A stretch of 64,000 nt of DNA from Microbacterium rhizosphaerae (GCF_034120055.1 NZ_CP139368.1:1426001-1490000), one strand, 5' to 3'; positions 33,944 to 43,585 are shown, counted from the stretch's first letter. Translations and numbers: made by a program. The notes: generated from the sequence alone by a model not told the origin.

Positions 33944-34095
33944 TGCAGGGGCGGGAAGTCCTGACCTGGGACGGATTCGGCGCGGCGACCCGCGCGATCT
34001 GTTCCTTCGCGTCGACGGACCAGTGGATCGACTTCCCGTGGTCGGCGCGGGGCACGGTCGTCGAGGAGGACTCCGGCGCCGTGAGCCCGGCCTGA
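33940..34095 (+). pseudogene. Remnant of a phosphoribosyltransferase with an internal in-frame deletion
   Basis: The 51-codon frame begins with the family start REVLTWDGFGAATRAI and then jumps to TDQWIDFPWSARG, which in intact actinobacterial phosphoribosyltransferases (Gpt/xanthine-type) is the C-terminal end. About 110 central residues, including the PRPP loop, are missing, so it cannot be active. The frame is preserved and starts on the stop of the S51-like gene (ATGATG overlapping TGA). The reading rests on recalled family sequences. An alternative is a genuine small protein that resembles both ends by chance, which seems unlikely. Confidence 0.75.
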
Positions 34096-34113
34096 GAGGG
34101 GGCGGGTCCGCTG

Positions 34114-34815
34114 ATGGCGATGTCGCTGCCCGAGCTCGCGGATGCGGGCCTCATGGATGCCGGCTGGGCCGCTGCCCTGGAGCCCGTGGGTCCGGACATC
34201 GCCGCGCTCGGCGAGCGCCTGCGGGCCGAGGTCGCCGCCGGCCGCCACTACCTGCCCTCGGGCGATCGCGTGCTGCGGGCCTTCGGCCGCCCGCTCGACG
34301 ATGTCAAGGTGCTGATCGTGGGGCAGGACCCCTACCCGACGCCCGGGCACCCGATCGGCCTGTCGTTCGCCGTCGACGCGCACGTCCGGCCGCTGCCGCG
34401 CAGCCTCGCGAACATCTACACCGAGCTCGAATCCGACCTCGGCATCCCGCGCGCCGCGCACGGCGACCTGTCGGCGTGGAGCGACCAGGGCGTCATGCTG
34501 CTGAACCGCGTGCTCACGGTGGCGCCGGGCGCGCCCGCATCCCATCGCGGCTGGGGCTGGGAGAAGGTGACCGAGCACGCCATCCGCACGCTCGCGGCGC
34601 GCGACCGTCCGCTCGTCGCGATTCTGTGGGGGCGGGATGCGTCGAACCTCCGGCCGCTGCTCGGGACGACGCCGTACATCGAGTCGGCGCATCCCTCGCC
34701 GCTGTCGGCGAGCCGGGGCTTCTTCGGCTCGCGCCCGTTCTCGCGCGCCAACGAGCTGCTCGAGCGTCAGGGAGCGGAGCCCGTCGACTGGCGGCTCCCC
34801 GAAATCACGGCGTAA
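34114..34815 (+). CDS. ung: Uracil-DNA glycosylase (family 1)
   Basis: Removes uracil from DNA to start base-excision repair. The 233 residues contain the water-activating loop [19 protein letters not shown] in its first part (catalytic Asp72), the uracil-binding NRVLTV stretch (about 130-135), and the DNA-intercalation loop [13 protein letters not shown] (about 192-204). Length and motifs match UNG. The ATG at 34114 is followed in frame by another ATG at 34120; GAGAGGGGGCGGG upstream contains a possible ribosome binding site. It follows the phosphoribosyltransferase remnant by 18 bp. Confidence 0.95.
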   Translation: MAMSLPELADAGLMDAGWAAALEPVGPDIAALGERLRAEVAAGRHYLPSGDRVLRAFGRPLDDVKVLIVGQDPYPTPGHPIGLSFAVDAHVRPLPRSLANIYTELESDLGIPRAAHGDLSAWSDQGVMLLNRVLTVAPGAPASHRGWGWEKVTEHAIRTLAARDRPLVAILWGRDASNLRPLLGTTPYIESAHPSPLSASRGFFGSRPFSRANELLERQGAEPVDWRLPEITA

Positions 34816-34839
34816 CGGCGCTGACGTAGGCTGGCGCCC

Positions 34840-35451
34840 ATGCTCGAGGAGGAATACGAGAAGGGGCGTCGGCGTCTGCCCGCCCGCCTGCGGCCTGCGC
34901 CCGCCGTCGAGCCGGCGTTCTCGTTCACCATCCGGCCCGCCGAAGAGCGGGACATCCCGCACATCCGCGAGATCTACAACTACTACGTCACGAACTCGGT
35001 GGTGACGTTCGACGAGAAGCGCTGGACGGTCGCGCAGTGGCGCGACAAGTTCGCCCACCTCCACAAGCTCGGACTGCCGTTCCTCGTGGCCGAGTCGCCG
35101 AGCGGACAGCTCCTCGGCTACGCGCTCGTGCAGCCGTGGGCGGGCAAGACCGCGTACCGGTACACGGTGGAGGACTCGATCTACCTCGGGCAGGCCGCCT
35201 CCGGAAAGGGACTCGGACGCGCGCTCCTGGAGGCGCTGATCGAGGCGTGTCGCGAGAAGGGCCTGCGCGAGATCGTCGCCGTCATCAGCGACAAGGGGGC
35301 CGAGTCATCCATCGCCCTGCACGAGCGGCTCGGCTTCGTCGAGGTCGGCCGCATGGGCCGGGTGGGCTTCAAGTTCGGCCGATGGCTGGGCACGATCTAC
35401 CTGCAGAAGAGCCTCAAGCCCGAGAAGAAGAACCGGCTCTTCGCCCGCTGA
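34840..35451 (+). CDS. GNAT acetyltransferase, phosphinothricin acetyltransferase-like
   Basis: A 203-residue N-acetyltransferase. After a 28-residue charged leader, the domain shows IRPAEERDIPHIREIYNYYV (31-50), the substrate segment TAYRYTVEDSIYL (105-117) typical of the Pat/YncA group, the acetyl-CoA loop ASGKGLGRALLEALI (120-134), and HERLGFVEVGRMGRVGFKFGRW. Pat/MnaT enzymes acetylate phosphinothricin, methionine sulfone or similar amino-acid analogues; the natural substrate here is unknown. The C terminus is lysine rich (KPEKKNR). The ATG follows TAGGCT (34827-34832) by 7 nt, a leaderless layout. Confidence 0.88.
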   Translation: MLEEEYEKGRRRLPARLRPAPAVEPAFSFTIRPAEERDIPHIREIYNYYVTNSVVTFDEKRWTVAQWRDKFAHLHKLGLPFLVAESPSGQLLGYALVQPWAGKTAYRYTVEDSIYLGQAASGKGLGRALLEALIEACREKGLREIVAVISDKGAESSIALHERLGFVEVGRMGRVGFKFGRWLGTIYLQKSLKPEKKNRLFAR

Positions 35452-35622
35452 GGCTCTTCCGGATCGCTTCTTAAACCATTTGGCGATATTCGGTATCACG
35501 ATGCCCGGCACGCGCTCCTGATCACCGGGCCTGGAGCGCACACCTGTTGCGCCCGCCCGCCGCGACGCACCCCGCGCCGTGTGCTCCGGAGGCGCGACCC
35601 GCGCCCGCATCAAGGAACCGAC

Positions 35623-37014
35623 ATGTCCGACATGACCCTCACCCTGTCCGTCCCGGCTCTGCGAGAGCTGGTCGGAGATCTCTCCGGCTCGATCGTCGTG
35701 CCCGGCGACGACGACTGGAACGACGCCCGCCGGGCGTGGAACCTCGCCGTCGACCAGCAGCCCGCCGCCGTCGCCCTGCCCGAGACCGCGGACGACGTCG
35801 CGGCCATCGTCCGCGCCGCCGCCGACCTCGGTCTGCGCGTGGCCGCGCAGACGACGGGCCACAACGCCGGTCCGCTCTCGAACGCCCCGCTCGACGACAC
35901 GATCCTGCTGCGCACCTCGGCGATGCGCGGGGTGACCGTCGACGCCGAGAACCGCTGTGCCCGGGTCGAGGCCGGCGCCGTCTGGGCCGAGGTCGTCGAG
36001 CCCGCGGCACGCGTCGGACTCGCCGCGCTCGCCGGCTCCGCGGCCGACGTCGGCGTCGCCGGCTACGTGCTCGGCGGCGGCCTCAGCTGGCTCGCCCGCG
36101 CGAAGGGCCTCGCCGCCAACCACGTCCTCGCCTTCGAGGTGGTGACCGCCGATGGCGAGCGTCGCACGGTCGACGCGGAGCACGACGCCGAGCTCTTCTG
36201 GGCGCTGCGCGGCGGAGGCGGCAATTTCGCCGTCGTCACGGCGATCCACCTGCGCCTGTTCCCGATCACGAGCGTCCAGGCGGGCGCCCTCCTGTGGCCC
36301 GCCGAACGCGCCGAGGCCGTGCTCTCCGCGTGGCGACAGTGGACCCGGACCGTCCCCGACGAGCTCACGTCGGTCGGCCGCATCCTGCACCTGCCGCCGA
36401 TGCCCGAGCTGCCGCCGCACCTGGCCGGCCGCTCGCTCGTCGCGATCGAGGCCGTCTCGCTGCTCGACGCCGAGCTCACCGCCGCGCTCCTCGCGCCGCT
36501 GCGTGCTCTCGCGCCCGAGATCGACACGTTCCACGAGACGCCGATGACCGACCTGCACCTCCTGCACATGGACCCTCCGGGACCGGTGCCCGGAATGGGC
36601 GACGGGATGCTGCTGGAGACGGTGGATGCCGACGCCCTGGCGGCGATGGTCGAGGCCACGGGAGCCGGCTCCGGAACCGCGCTGCTCTCGATGGAGCTGC
36701 GCCACCTCGGCGGCGCGCTCTCGCCGGACCGCGCGCCGGCGGACGGCGGTGCGGTCGCGGCCTTCGACGCCGAGTTCGCCGCCTTCGCCGTGGGCATCGC
36801 CCCGCACCCGCAGGCCGCGGCCGCCGTGCACGCGTCGCTCGCCCGCGTCATGACGGCGCTCGCGCCCTGGCGTGCGGCGCAGAGCTACATCAACTTCGTC
36901 GAGAGCTCGCGGGCGGCCGACGAGATGTGGGACGACGGGCTCGATCGCCTGCGGGCGGTCAAGAGCGCGTATGACCCGCTGCGGGTCATCCGCTCGAACC
37001 ACCCGGTCGACTGA
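35623..37014 (+). CDS. Berberine-bridge-enzyme-like FAD oxidoreductase
   Basis: A 463-residue flavoprotein of the PCMH/BBE family. The FAD domain shows AQTTGHNAGPLSNAPLDDTI in part (His of TGHNAG probably carries the 8-alpha-histidyl link) and GSAADVGVAGYVLGGGLSWL; the cysteine that gives a second covalent bond in BBE proper is absent (GSAADVG). The C terminus has the BBE motif YINFVESS and YDPLRVIRSNHPV. Such enzymes oxidise sugars or alkaloid-like alcohols. The ATG at 35623 has AAGGA 6-10 nt upstream. No electron-transfer partner lies next to it. It is convergent with the emfourin gene. Confidence 0.9.
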   Translation: MSDMTLTLSVPALRELVGDLSGSIVVPGDDDWNDARRAWNLAVDQQPAAVALPETADDVAAIVRAAADLGLRVAAQTTGHNAGPLSNAPLDDTILLRTSAMRGVTVDAENRCARVEAGAVWAEVVEPAARVGLAALAGSAADVGVAGYVLGGGLSWLARAKGLAANHVLAFEVVTADGERRTVDAEHDAELFWALRGGGGNFAVVTAIHLRLFPITSVQAGALLWPAERAEAVLSAWRQWTRTVPDELTSVGRILHLPPMPELPPHLAGRSLVAIEAVSLLDAELTAALLAPLRALAPEIDTFHETPMTDLHLLHMDPPGPVPGMGDGMLLETVDADALAAMVEATGAGSGTALLSMELRHLGGALSPDRAPADGGAVAAFDAEFAAFAVGIAPHPQAAAAVHASLARVMTALAPWRAAQSYINFVESSRAADEMWDDGLDRLRAVKSAYDPLRVIRSNHPVD

Positions 37015-37044
37015 GCCGGGCTCAGCCCGAGGACGCTCCGCAGC

Positions 37045-37392
37045 TCAGCCGAGGTCGTCGGGCGACACCGCGAGGCCCCTGGCACGCACCTCATCCACGA
37101 GGGCGCGCCAGGGGCCCTGCAGTCCGTGGTCGGGGAGCGACGTCGTGCGCTCGTCGGCGACCGCCGATTGCGGCGTCTTGCAGTGCGCGACGATCCGCCA
37201 GGTGAACTGATCGGCCCCGATCGGGTCGGGGGCCGGCTCGTCCCACGGGCACTCATCGATGAGCGCGACCCAGCGAGGCGCGTCGGCCGGCGCCGCATCG
37301 GCGCGCCAGGCACGCCGCATCCCCGCGATGCCGCCGCTGCGGATCACCGCGATCGTGACGCTCGCGTCATCCGTAAGCCGGGACGTTGGCAC
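37045..37392 (-). CDS. Emfourin-type inhibitor of protealysin-like protease
   Basis: A 115-residue protein downstream of the M4 protease gene on the same strand and overlapping it by 26 bp. The sequence ([18 protein letters not shown] at the start, [11 protein letters not shown] in the middle) fits protealysin inhibitors (emfourins), which block M4 proteases of the protealysin type and are encoded beside them. It has no signal peptide, in line with an intracellular role. The GTG at 37392 is the only reasonable start in frame; it lies within the protease end, so translation is probably coupled. Cys71 and the aromatic strand are notable; the inhibitory residue is not identified. Confidence 0.85.
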   Translation of the reverse strand: MPTSRLTDDASVTIAVIRSGGIAGMRRAWRADAAPADAPRWVALIDECPWDEPAPDPIGADQFTWRIVAHCKTPQSAVADERTTSLPDHGLQGPWRALVDEVRARGLAVSPDDLG

Positions 37393-38446
37393 TGATCACA
37401 CCGACCGTCGTCCACGCGCTGCGGATCGCGTCGGCCTCCTTCGAGTCCTCACCGTACTCCGCGACCGCGGTCGCGGTGGTGGCTGCCGCGAACTCCGCGA
37501 ACGTCGTCGACGGCGCGAGGGAGCCCGCGGTGAGCGTCTTGTACCAGACGAGCCCGGCGCGCTCCCACGCGTTGCCGCCGATCGCCGTCGCCGCGAGGTA
37601 GAACGCGTGATTGGGGATGCCCGAGTTGATGTGCACGCCCCCGTTGTCGTCGGCGGTATCGACGTAGCCGCCCATGGTTGCCGGCTGGGGATCCTTGCCG
37701 AGCACCGGGTCGTCATAGGCGGTGCCGGGCGCCTTCAGGGAGCGGAGGGCTCGGCCCTTGACGCGCGCCGTGAAGATGCCCGCCCCCACGAGCCACGAGG
37801 CCCGCTCGGCGGTCTGCCCCTGCGCGTACTGCTCTGCGAGCACGCCGAACACGTCCGAGATCGACTCGTTGAGCGCACCGGGCTGGTCGCGGTAGTCCAG
37901 ACCGCCGGAGGCTTGCGTGATGCCGTGGGTGAGCTCGTGGGCGATGACCGACAGCGACCCCGTGAAGCCCGCGAACACCTGGCCGTCGCCATCCCCGAAC
38001 ACCATCTGCTCGCCGTTCCAGAAGGCGTTGTCGTAGTCCTCGCCGTAGTGCACCGTGGCGAGCAGCGCCTCCCCGGTGCCGTCGATCGAGTCGCGCCGGT
38101 AGGCGCCCCAGTAGAACCGGTGCGTGTCGCCGAGGCCGTCGAAGGCCTCGTTCACGGTCGCATCCCCGACGGCGGGGTCGTCCTCGCCGCGCACCTTCGT
38201 GCCGGGAAGGTTCTGCGTGTGCGTCGCGTCGTAGACCGTGCGATCGGGCGCCGGATTCGCCTGCGCGACGAGCGCCCCGCCGTCGACGGAGAGGTCGAGG
38301 GTCACGCGCTGCAGCCGGGCGGCGCGGGCCACCGTCGGCCGCGGCGTCGCCAGTGTCGCCTTCGCGGCACCGGCGGCGCGCGCCAGGTGCGGCTCGTCGC
38401 TCGCGGCGATGCGGTCGAGCAGATACGGGGGGACGATGGCGTGCAT
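37367..38446 (-). CDS. M4 metallopeptidase, protealysin-like
   Basis: A zinc endopeptidase of 359 residues with the thermolysin signature HELTH (His170, Glu171, His174) and the third ligand Glu194 in [12 protein letters not shown]. The short N-terminal propeptide carries PPYLL at 6-10, the protealysin-type motif, and there is no signal peptide, so it is a leaderless intracellular or non-classically released protease. The ATG follows TAGCCT by 6 nt on the minus strand (38453-38458), giving a leaderless mRNA. The adjacent emfourin gene encodes its probable inhibitor; together they resemble a protease/antidote pair. Confidence 0.93.
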   Translation of the reverse strand: MHAIVPPYLLDRIAASDEPHLARAAGAAKATLATPRPTVARAARLQRVTLDLSVDGGALVAQANPAPDRTVYDATHTQNLPGTKVRGEDDPAVGDATVNEAFDGLGDTHRFYWGAYRRDSIDGTGEALLATVHYGEDYDNAFWNGEQMVFGDGDGQVFAGFTGSLSVIAHELTHGITQASGGLDYRDQPGALNESISDVFGVLAEQYAQGQTAERASWLVGAGIFTARVKGRALRSLKAPGTAYDDPVLGKDPQPATMGGYVDTADDNGGVHINSGIPNHAFYLAATAIGGNAWERAGLVWYKTLTAGSLAPSTTFAEFAAATTATAVAEYGEDSKEADAIRSAWTTVGVISANVPAYG

Positions 38447-38464
38447 ATCCCGAGGCTATCGGCG

Positions 38465-38493
38465 GACCCCGACAGGCTCGGGGAGTCGGGGTC
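38465..38493 (-). terminator. Hairpin at the end of the ABC transporter operon
   Basis: GACCCCGAC (38465-38473) and GTCGGGGTC (38485-38493) form a perfect 9-bp stem with an 11-nt loop. The arm overlaps the stop of the last ATPase gene. It separates the operon from the protease gene, which starts at 38446 with its own -10. Confidence 0.65.
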
Positions 38494-39295
38494 AGCGCGC
38501 CGGAAGGGACGGGATGGATGCGAGCAGGTGCCGCGTGTAGTCCGCCTGCGGCCGCAGCAGGACCGTCGCCGTCGGGCCCTGTTCGACGACACGCCCGTCC
38601 TTCATGACGACGACGTCGTCGCAGAGGTTCTGGACCACGCCGATGTCGTGCGACACGATCACGAGGGTGAGGCCGTCGCGCTCGCGCAGCGTCGCCAGCA
38701 GCTCGAGGATCTGCGCGCGCACCGTGACGTCGAGCGCCGACATGGGCTCATCGCCGATGAGGAGGCGCGGCCGGTGCACGACGGCGCGCGCGAGCGCGAT
38801 GCGCTGACGCTGACCGCCGGAGAACTCGTGCGGGTAGCGTCCTGCCGCGTCCGGCTCGAGGCCCACGTCGGCGAGCGTCTGCGCGACCCGAGCGCGGCGG
38901 GCTGCGGAGCTCTCCAGCAGATCGAGCGCCCGCAGCGGCTCGCCGACGGCGCGACCGATGCTCATACGGGGGTCCAGCGACGCATACGGGTCCTGGAACA
39001 CGATGCCGGTCTGGCGCCGCAGCCAGTGCAGGCGGCGGGCGGAGGCGCCCGCATCCACGAGGCGTCCGTCGAACTGGACCGTCCCCTCGGTCGGGGAGTC
39101 GAGGCCGAGCATCAGGCGCACGAGAGTCGACTTGCCCGATCCGGACTCGCCGATGACGCCGACGGCGCTGCCCGCGCGCACGTCGACGTCGACGTCGTCC
39201 AGAGCGGTGCTGTAGGCCGTGCGTTCGAAGAGCATCGACTTCGGGACGCGGTGCCTGCGGGTGAGCCCGCGAACGCGCACGAGGGGATCGGTCAC
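38492..39295 (-). CDS. Oligopeptide/nickel-type ABC transporter ATPase (DppF-like)
   Basis: Second ATPase of the importer, 267 residues. It has Walker [10 protein letters not shown] (48-56), Q-loop [15 protein letters not shown], signature [14 protein letters not shown], Walker B LLIGDEP and the H-loop SHD. The C terminus lacks the long oligopeptide-ATPase extension with conserved Cys found in OppD/F. The start overlaps the stop of the preceding ATPase (ATGA at 39292-39295). It forms the last gene of a five-gene operon reading substrate-binding protein, two permeases, two ATPases. Confidence 0.93.
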   Translation of the reverse strand: MTDPLVRVRGLTRRHRVPKSMLFERTAYSTALDDVDVDVRAGSAVGVIGESGSGKSTLVRLMLGLDSPTEGTVQFDGRLVDAGASARRLHWLRRQTGIVFQDPYASLDPRMSIGRAVGEPLRALDLLESSAARRARVAQTLADVGLEPDAAGRYPHEFSGGQRQRIALARAVVHRPRLLIGDEPMSALDVTVRAQILELLATLRERDGLTLVIVSHDIGVVQNLCDDVVVMKDGRVVEQGPTATVLLRPQADYTRHLLASIPSLPAR

Positions 39296-40107
39296 GACTG
39301 CTCGCCTCGCTCCACGTCCGGATCAGTGGATGCGGGGCGCCACAGCGTCGCGGTCGCATCGCGTACGAGCGCCTGGGTCACCGGCGAGGCCGGCGCGGTG
39401 AGCAGCTCGGCCACCGACCCCCGCTCCACGACCCGGCCGTGGGCGAGGACGACGGCATCCGTCGCGATGCGGGCGAGCACCGCGAGGTCGTGGGTGATGA
39501 AGACGAGCGACATGCCGTCATCGGCGACGAGCGTGCCGAGGAGGTCGAGGATCTCGGCCTGGATGGTGACGTCGAGCGCCGTCGTCGGCTCGTCCGCGAT
39601 GAGCAGGCGCGGCCGGCAGGCGAGGGCCATCGCGATGGCCACGCGCTGGCGCTGTCCGCCCGAGAGCTGATGCGGGTAGCGGTCGACGGTGCGCACGGGG
39701 TCGGGAAGTGAGACGCGCCCCGCCTCGGTGATGGCCCGCGCCCGCGCCTGAGCGCGGGAGACGCGCTCGTGGATGCGCACGGACTCGGCGATCTGGCGGC
39801 CCACGGTCCGGATCGGGTTCAGGGCCGTCTGCGGTTCCTGGAAGACGATGCCGATGTCATCGCCGCGCAGCTCAGCGAGCTCCCTGTCCGGAAGGCCCAG
39901 GATCTCGCGGCCGTCCCAGCGGACGCTGCCGGTCGCACGCACGCCGTCGGGGAGCAGCCCCAGGATGGCGAGCGCCGTCAGGGACTTGCCCGACCCGGAT
40001 TCGCCGATGAGTCCCATGCGGGCGCCGCTCGGCACGTCGAACGAGACGCGGTCGACGACCCGGCGGCCGTCGATCTCGACCGTGAGGTCGCGCACGTCGA
40101 GGCTCAC
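39292..40107 (-). CDS. Oligopeptide/nickel-type ABC transporter ATPase (DppD-like)
   Basis: First ATPase of the importer, 271 residues: Walker [10 protein letters not shown] near 36-44, Q-loop [15 protein letters not shown], signature [14 protein letters not shown], Walker B LLIADEP and THD H-loop. The GTG at 40107 is chosen since it overlaps the preceding permease stop as GTGA and begins [14 protein letters not shown], the standard start of this family; a longer frame mirrors the permease gene. Pairs with the DppF-like ATPase to power the two permeases. Confidence 0.92.
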   Translation of the reverse strand: MSLDVRDLTVEIDGRRVVDRVSFDVPSGARMGLIGESGSGKSLTALAILGLLPDGVRATGSVRWDGREILGLPDRELAELRGDDIGIVFQEPQTALNPIRTVGRQIAESVRIHERVSRAQARARAITEAGRVSLPDPVRTVDRYPHQLSGGQRQRVAIAMALACRPRLLIADEPTTALDVTIQAEILDLLGTLVADDGMSLVFITHDLAVLARIATDAVVLAHGRVVERGSVAELLTAPASPVTQALVRDATATLWRPASTDPDVERGEQS

Positions 40108-40985
40108 GAGACGACCTCCGGCTGGTGCTGCCGTGCTCGTCCCGCCGAGGGGGAACGCCGACGCGAGAGCGTCGGATCGGTCGCCTCGCGCACGCCGTCG
40201 CCGAGGAGGTTCAGACCGAGCACCGTGAACGCGATCGCCAGGCCCGGCCACAGCACGGACAGCGGGTGCACGGTCAGATACTGCTGGAGCTCTGCGAGCA
40301 GCACGCCCCACGAGGGCGTCGTCACCGGCGCGCCGAACCCGAGGTATGACAGGCCCGCCTCGGCGAGGACGGCGACCGCCATGCCCCACGACAGCTGCAC
40401 GATGAACACCGGCGCGACGTTCGGCAGCAGGTGGCGCCACAGGTTCTGCGCCGGGGTCAGCCCCGCCGCGCGCCCCGCGAGCACGAAGTCGCTGTGCAGC
40501 ACACGGCGCAGCTCGGGCCGTGTCACGCGGGCGATGTTCACGCCGAACCCGATCCCGACCGCCCAGATGACGACCCACAGCGACCCCCCGAACACGGCGG
40601 CGATCATCATCGCGATGATGAGCACCGGGAACGCCACGAGGATGTCGACGAACACCGCGACCGACTCACGCAGCCATCGGGCGGTCAGAGCGCCGAGCGC
40701 GGCGAGCGCCACCCCGATGACGGTCGCGATGATGCCGGCGCTCACCGCGACGATCACCGTCGTCCGGGCGCCCGCCATGATGAGACTCAGGATGTCGCGC
40801 CCCGTCGCATCCGTACCGAGCAGGTGCGTCCAGCCGGGCAGCGCCCAGCGGTTCGCGACGTCGGTGGTCCTCGGGTCGTAGGGCGTCCAGATCAGCGACA
40901 CGATCGCGCCGGCGATGACGACCATGACGACGATCAGCCCGAACCGGGCCGTCGACACACTCCACAGACGGCGGATCCAGGCCAT
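40104..40985 (-). CDS. ABC transporter permease (DppC-like)
   Basis: A 293-residue permease with about six membrane helices. After the first helix comes the DppC-type segment HLLGTDATGRDILSLIMAGA (54-73), then the BPD_transp_1 domain with the EAA-like loop RAAGLTPAQNLWRHLLPNV (about 195-213). The ATG at 40985 overlaps the stop of the DppB-like gene by one base (TGATG). The C-terminal tail is basic (SRRRSPSAGRARQHQ). Part of the peptide/nickel-type import complex. Confidence 0.93.
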   Translation of the reverse strand: MAWIRRLWSVSTARFGLIVVMVVIAGAIVSLIWTPYDPRTTDVANRWALPGWTHLLGTDATGRDILSLIMAGARTTVIVAVSAGIIATVIGVALAALGALTARWLRESVAVFVDILVAFPVLIIAMMIAAVFGGSLWVVIWAVGIGFGVNIARVTRPELRRVLHSDFVLAGRAAGLTPAQNLWRHLLPNVAPVFIVQLSWGMAVAVLAEAGLSYLGFGAPVTTPSWGVLLAELQQYLTVHPLSVLWPGLAIAFTVLGLNLLGDGVREATDPTLSRRRSPSAGRARQHQPEVVS

Positions 40986-41932
40986 CAGGCCTCCCGCTGA
41001 CGCGGGTCGATCAGCCGGTGGACGAGATCGACGACGAATCCGACGACGAGCACGAAGCTCGTGAGCACCAGCAGCTCGCCCTGCACCTTCGGCAGGTCGC
41101 GGGCCGCGACGTCGGAGACCAGCATCCGTCCGATCCCGGGCAAGGAGAACAGCTGCTCGATGATGACGGCGCCGACGATGATGCCGGCGATCTGCAGGCC
41201 GAGCACCGTGATGATCGACAGGCCGACGCTCGGGAGTCCGTGGCGCACCAGGGCCTGGTTGCGCGTCAGGCCCTTCGCCGCCGCCGTGCGCACGTAGTCC
41301 TGCCCGACGGCCTGCAGAGTGGCGCTGCGGACGAAGCGCATCAGCATCGCACCCTCGACGATCCCGATCGTGATAGCGGGCAGGATCAGGGCGCGCAACG
41401 CGAGCCAGGGTGTCTGCCACCCGGTGCGGGGGAAGCCCTGCGCGGGCAGCCAGCCGAGCCACACCGCGAAGACGACCACGAGCATCATGCCGGCCCACAC
41501 GACGGGCACCGCCGCGAGTGCCTGCGCTCCGACACTCAGCGCGGTGCCGTCCGGGCGGCTTCGCCGCATCGCCGAGAGCACGCCGAGCGGGACGCTGAAG
41601 ACGATCGCGACCGTGAGCGCCAGGATGCCGAGGGGGACCGTCACCTGCGCCTTGTCCGCGATCTCGCTCGCGACGGTCGACCCCGTGCGCAGCGACGTGC
41701 CGAGGTCGCCGCGCGCCACGCCGCCGATCCAGTCGGCGAACTGGCCGAACAGCGGCTCGTCGAGCCCCAGCTGGGCGCGGATCGCGGCGATCTGGGCATG
41801 GGTGCTGTTGGTCCCCGCGATGAGGGTGGCGATGTCGCCGGGCAGCACCCGCAGCGCGAGGAAGATGAGCACGCTGGCCACCACGAGCCCCACGACGAGC
41901 AGGGCCAGGCGGGTCAGCGCGTAACGGATCAC
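40985..41932 (-). CDS. ABC transporter permease (DppB-like)
   Basis: A 315-residue permease with about six membrane helices. The N terminus LLVVGLVVASVLIFLALRVLPGDIA is the standard DppB start, followed by an outer loop with LGLDEPLFGQFADWIGGVARGDLG in pieces (54-77). The EAA-like loop is YVRTAAAKGLTRNQALVRHGLP (about 213-234). The ATG overlaps the substrate-binding protein stop by 4 bp (ATGA at 41929-41932), so the operon is tightly coupled. Confidence 0.93.
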   Translation of the reverse strand: MIRYALTRLALLVVGLVVASVLIFLALRVLPGDIATLIAGTNSTHAQIAAIRAQLGLDEPLFGQFADWIGGVARGDLGTSLRTGSTVASEIADKAQVTVPLGILALTVAIVFSVPLGVLSAMRRSRPDGTALSVGAQALAAVPVVWAGMMLVVVFAVWLGWLPAQGFPRTGWQTPWLALRALILPAITIGIVEGAMLMRFVRSATLQAVGQDYVRTAAAKGLTRNQALVRHGLPSVGLSIITVLGLQIAGIIVGAVIIEQLFSLPGIGRMLVSDVAARDLPKVQGELLVLTSFVLVVGFVVDLVHRLIDPRQREA

Positions 41933-43440
41933 CCCTTGCTCTTGGCGAGCTCTGCGGCGTCGATGCGGGCGTTGACGTTGTCGGTCGGCATCCCGGACAC
42001 GTCCGTGCCGACCGCGACGACGGAGTTCCAGTTGTAGAGCCAGTCGGCCGCCATGTCCTCGGACACGATGCGGGCCGCCTGCGTGAGCAGGTCGGATGCC
42101 TGAGCGTCGCTGGTCGCGGCCAGCGACTTTTTGAAGAGGTCCTGCACCTTCGCGTTGTCGTAGGTGAAGTAGTAGGTCGGGTCGGCCCAGTTCTCGAAGT
42201 CGCGGGCCTCGGCGTGGTCGACGAGGCTCAGCTGGTAGTCCTTGTTCGTGTAGACGTCCTGCAGCCAGGTGGAGAAGTCGACCGAGTTCACCTTGAGGGT
42301 CACGCCCACCTTGTTCAGGTCGGACACGAGCAGCTGCGGGATCGTGGTGCCGTAGAACGACGGCATCGTCAGAGTGAGCGTGAGGTCCTTCTCGCCGGCG
42401 TCGGTGAGGAGCTTCTTGGCCGCCTCCGGGTTGTACGGCGCGACCTTGGACAGGTCCTCGTAGCCGGGGTCGGTCTTCGGGATCGGACCGTACAGCGGAA
42501 CGCCGGATCCGACCGCCTTCACGATCGCGTCGTGGTCGATCGCCTGGCGGATCGCCTGTCGCACCCGCTTGTCGGCCAGCGGGCCGCTCTTCTGGTTCAT
42601 CGCCAGCACGAACTTGTCGGTCGCGCTGCCGAGCTTGAGGGAGAAGTCGCCGTTCGCCTCGATCTGCTGCTTGAGGGTCGCATCGAACCCCGTGACGACG
42701 TCGAGCTCGCCGGCGAGGGCGCCGTTGAGCGCGGCCTGGTTGTCGGGGATGTAGTCCCAGACGATCTCCTTGGCCTTCGCCTTCGTGCCCCAGTAGCTGT
42801 CATTGCGCTGGAACGTGATGCTGTCGCCCTGCTTCCAGGACGTCAGGATGAACGGACCTGTGCCGTTGGCCTTCGTCTTGTAGTCGACGGTGTCGTCCTT
42901 CTTCAGGATGATCCCGGCGCGGCCGGTCAGGTTCCACAGCAGGCTCGAGTCCGGCTGGGAGAGCGTCAGCGTGATCTTCTGCCCTTCGGCGGCGATGCTC
43001 GAGACGTTCGCCAGGCGTGCGGAGTCGCTCCAGGCGGCGGTGTCCTTGCGGGTCTGCAGCGACCACACGACGTCCTCGGGCGTCAGCTGCTGCCCGTCGT
43101 CGAACGTGACCCCCTGTCGCAGCGTGAACGTGTATGTCAGGCCGTCGGTCGAGACGCTCCAGTCGCTGGCCAGCGCGGGGACGATCTTCTGCTCCGGCGT
43201 GCGGGACACGAGCCCCTGGTACACGTTGTCGATGAGGATCTGGTCGAGCGCGGCTCCCGCCGTCTGCCGGATGTCGAGGTTGCCCGGCTCGAGCACGAGA
43301 CGCACGTTCACCGTCGCATTCGGGTCGGCCGCGGCGGACGACGTGCTCGGCGCGGACGCGCCGCCGGTGCAACCGGTCAGCGCGAGCGCAGCGGCCGCGA
43401 GCAGGGCGGCGGCGGCCAGAACGGGGGCGCGGCGGGGCAT
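41929..43440 (-). CDS. Substrate-binding lipoprotein of peptide/nickel-type ABC importer
   Basis: A 503-residue SBP_bac_5 family lipoprotein. The signal peptide ends in lipobox LTGC with lipidated Cys24, followed by a Gly/Ser/Ala-rich linker. The mature part shows YQGLVSRTPEQKIVPALASDW, YTFTLRQGVTFDDGQQLTPEDVVWS in pieces, and VRQAIRQAIDHDAIV, which are typical of cluster C binding proteins for peptides, nickel-chelates or sugars. AAAGGA 7-12 nt upstream of the ATG marks a leadered start. It heads the five-gene operon and defines its specificity, which cannot be read by eye. Confidence 0.93.
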   Translation of the reverse strand: MPRRAPVLAAAALLAAAALALTGCTGGASAPSTSSAAADPNATVNVRLVLEPGNLDIRQTAGAALDQILIDNVYQGLVSRTPEQKIVPALASDWSVSTDGLTYTFTLRQGVTFDDGQQLTPEDVVWSLQTRKDTAAWSDSARLANVSSIAAEGQKITLTLSQPDSSLLWNLTGRAGIILKKDDTVDYKTKANGTGPFILTSWKQGDSITFQRNDSYWGTKAKAKEIVWDYIPDNQAALNGALAGELDVVTGFDATLKQQIEANGDFSLKLGSATDKFVLAMNQKSGPLADKRVRQAIRQAIDHDAIVKAVGSGVPLYGPIPKTDPGYEDLSKVAPYNPEAAKKLLTDAGEKDLTLTLTMPSFYGTTIPQLLVSDLNKVGVTLKVNSVDFSTWLQDVYTNKDYQLSLVDHAEARDFENWADPTYYFTYDNAKVQDLFKKSLAATSDAQASDLLTQAARIVSEDMAADWLYNWNSVVAVGTDVSGMPTDNVNARIDAAELAKSKG

Positions 43441-43499
43441 TCGGGGTCCTTTCGCATGCTTCAGGGCCGCGCGTTGCTGTGCGGCGATGGTGCGCCTAC

Positions 43500-43505
43500 A
43501 GCCTA
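43500..43505 (-). promoter_or_regulatory. -10 hexamer TAGGCT for the ABC operon
   Basis: On the minus strand TAGGCT lies about 60 nt upstream of the lipoprotein start; a start site near 43493 would give a leader of about 50 nt that ends in AAAGGA. The hexamer is the same word used by many leaderless genes here. No clear -35 is visible. Confidence 0.5.
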
Positions 43506-43585
43506 GGACGTCGGTGCGACGCGGGCTTCCCGCACGTTTCGTCCAACGTCACGATCGGGCCGCGTGTTCCGCGCGGCCCCCCTGC

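Noticed and set aside
35452..35622. AT-rich patch (TTAAACCATTTGG) after the GNAT gene as a promoter or origin-like element
   Set aside because: No convincing -10/-35 pair or repeated boxes; the next gene has a plain ribosome binding site.
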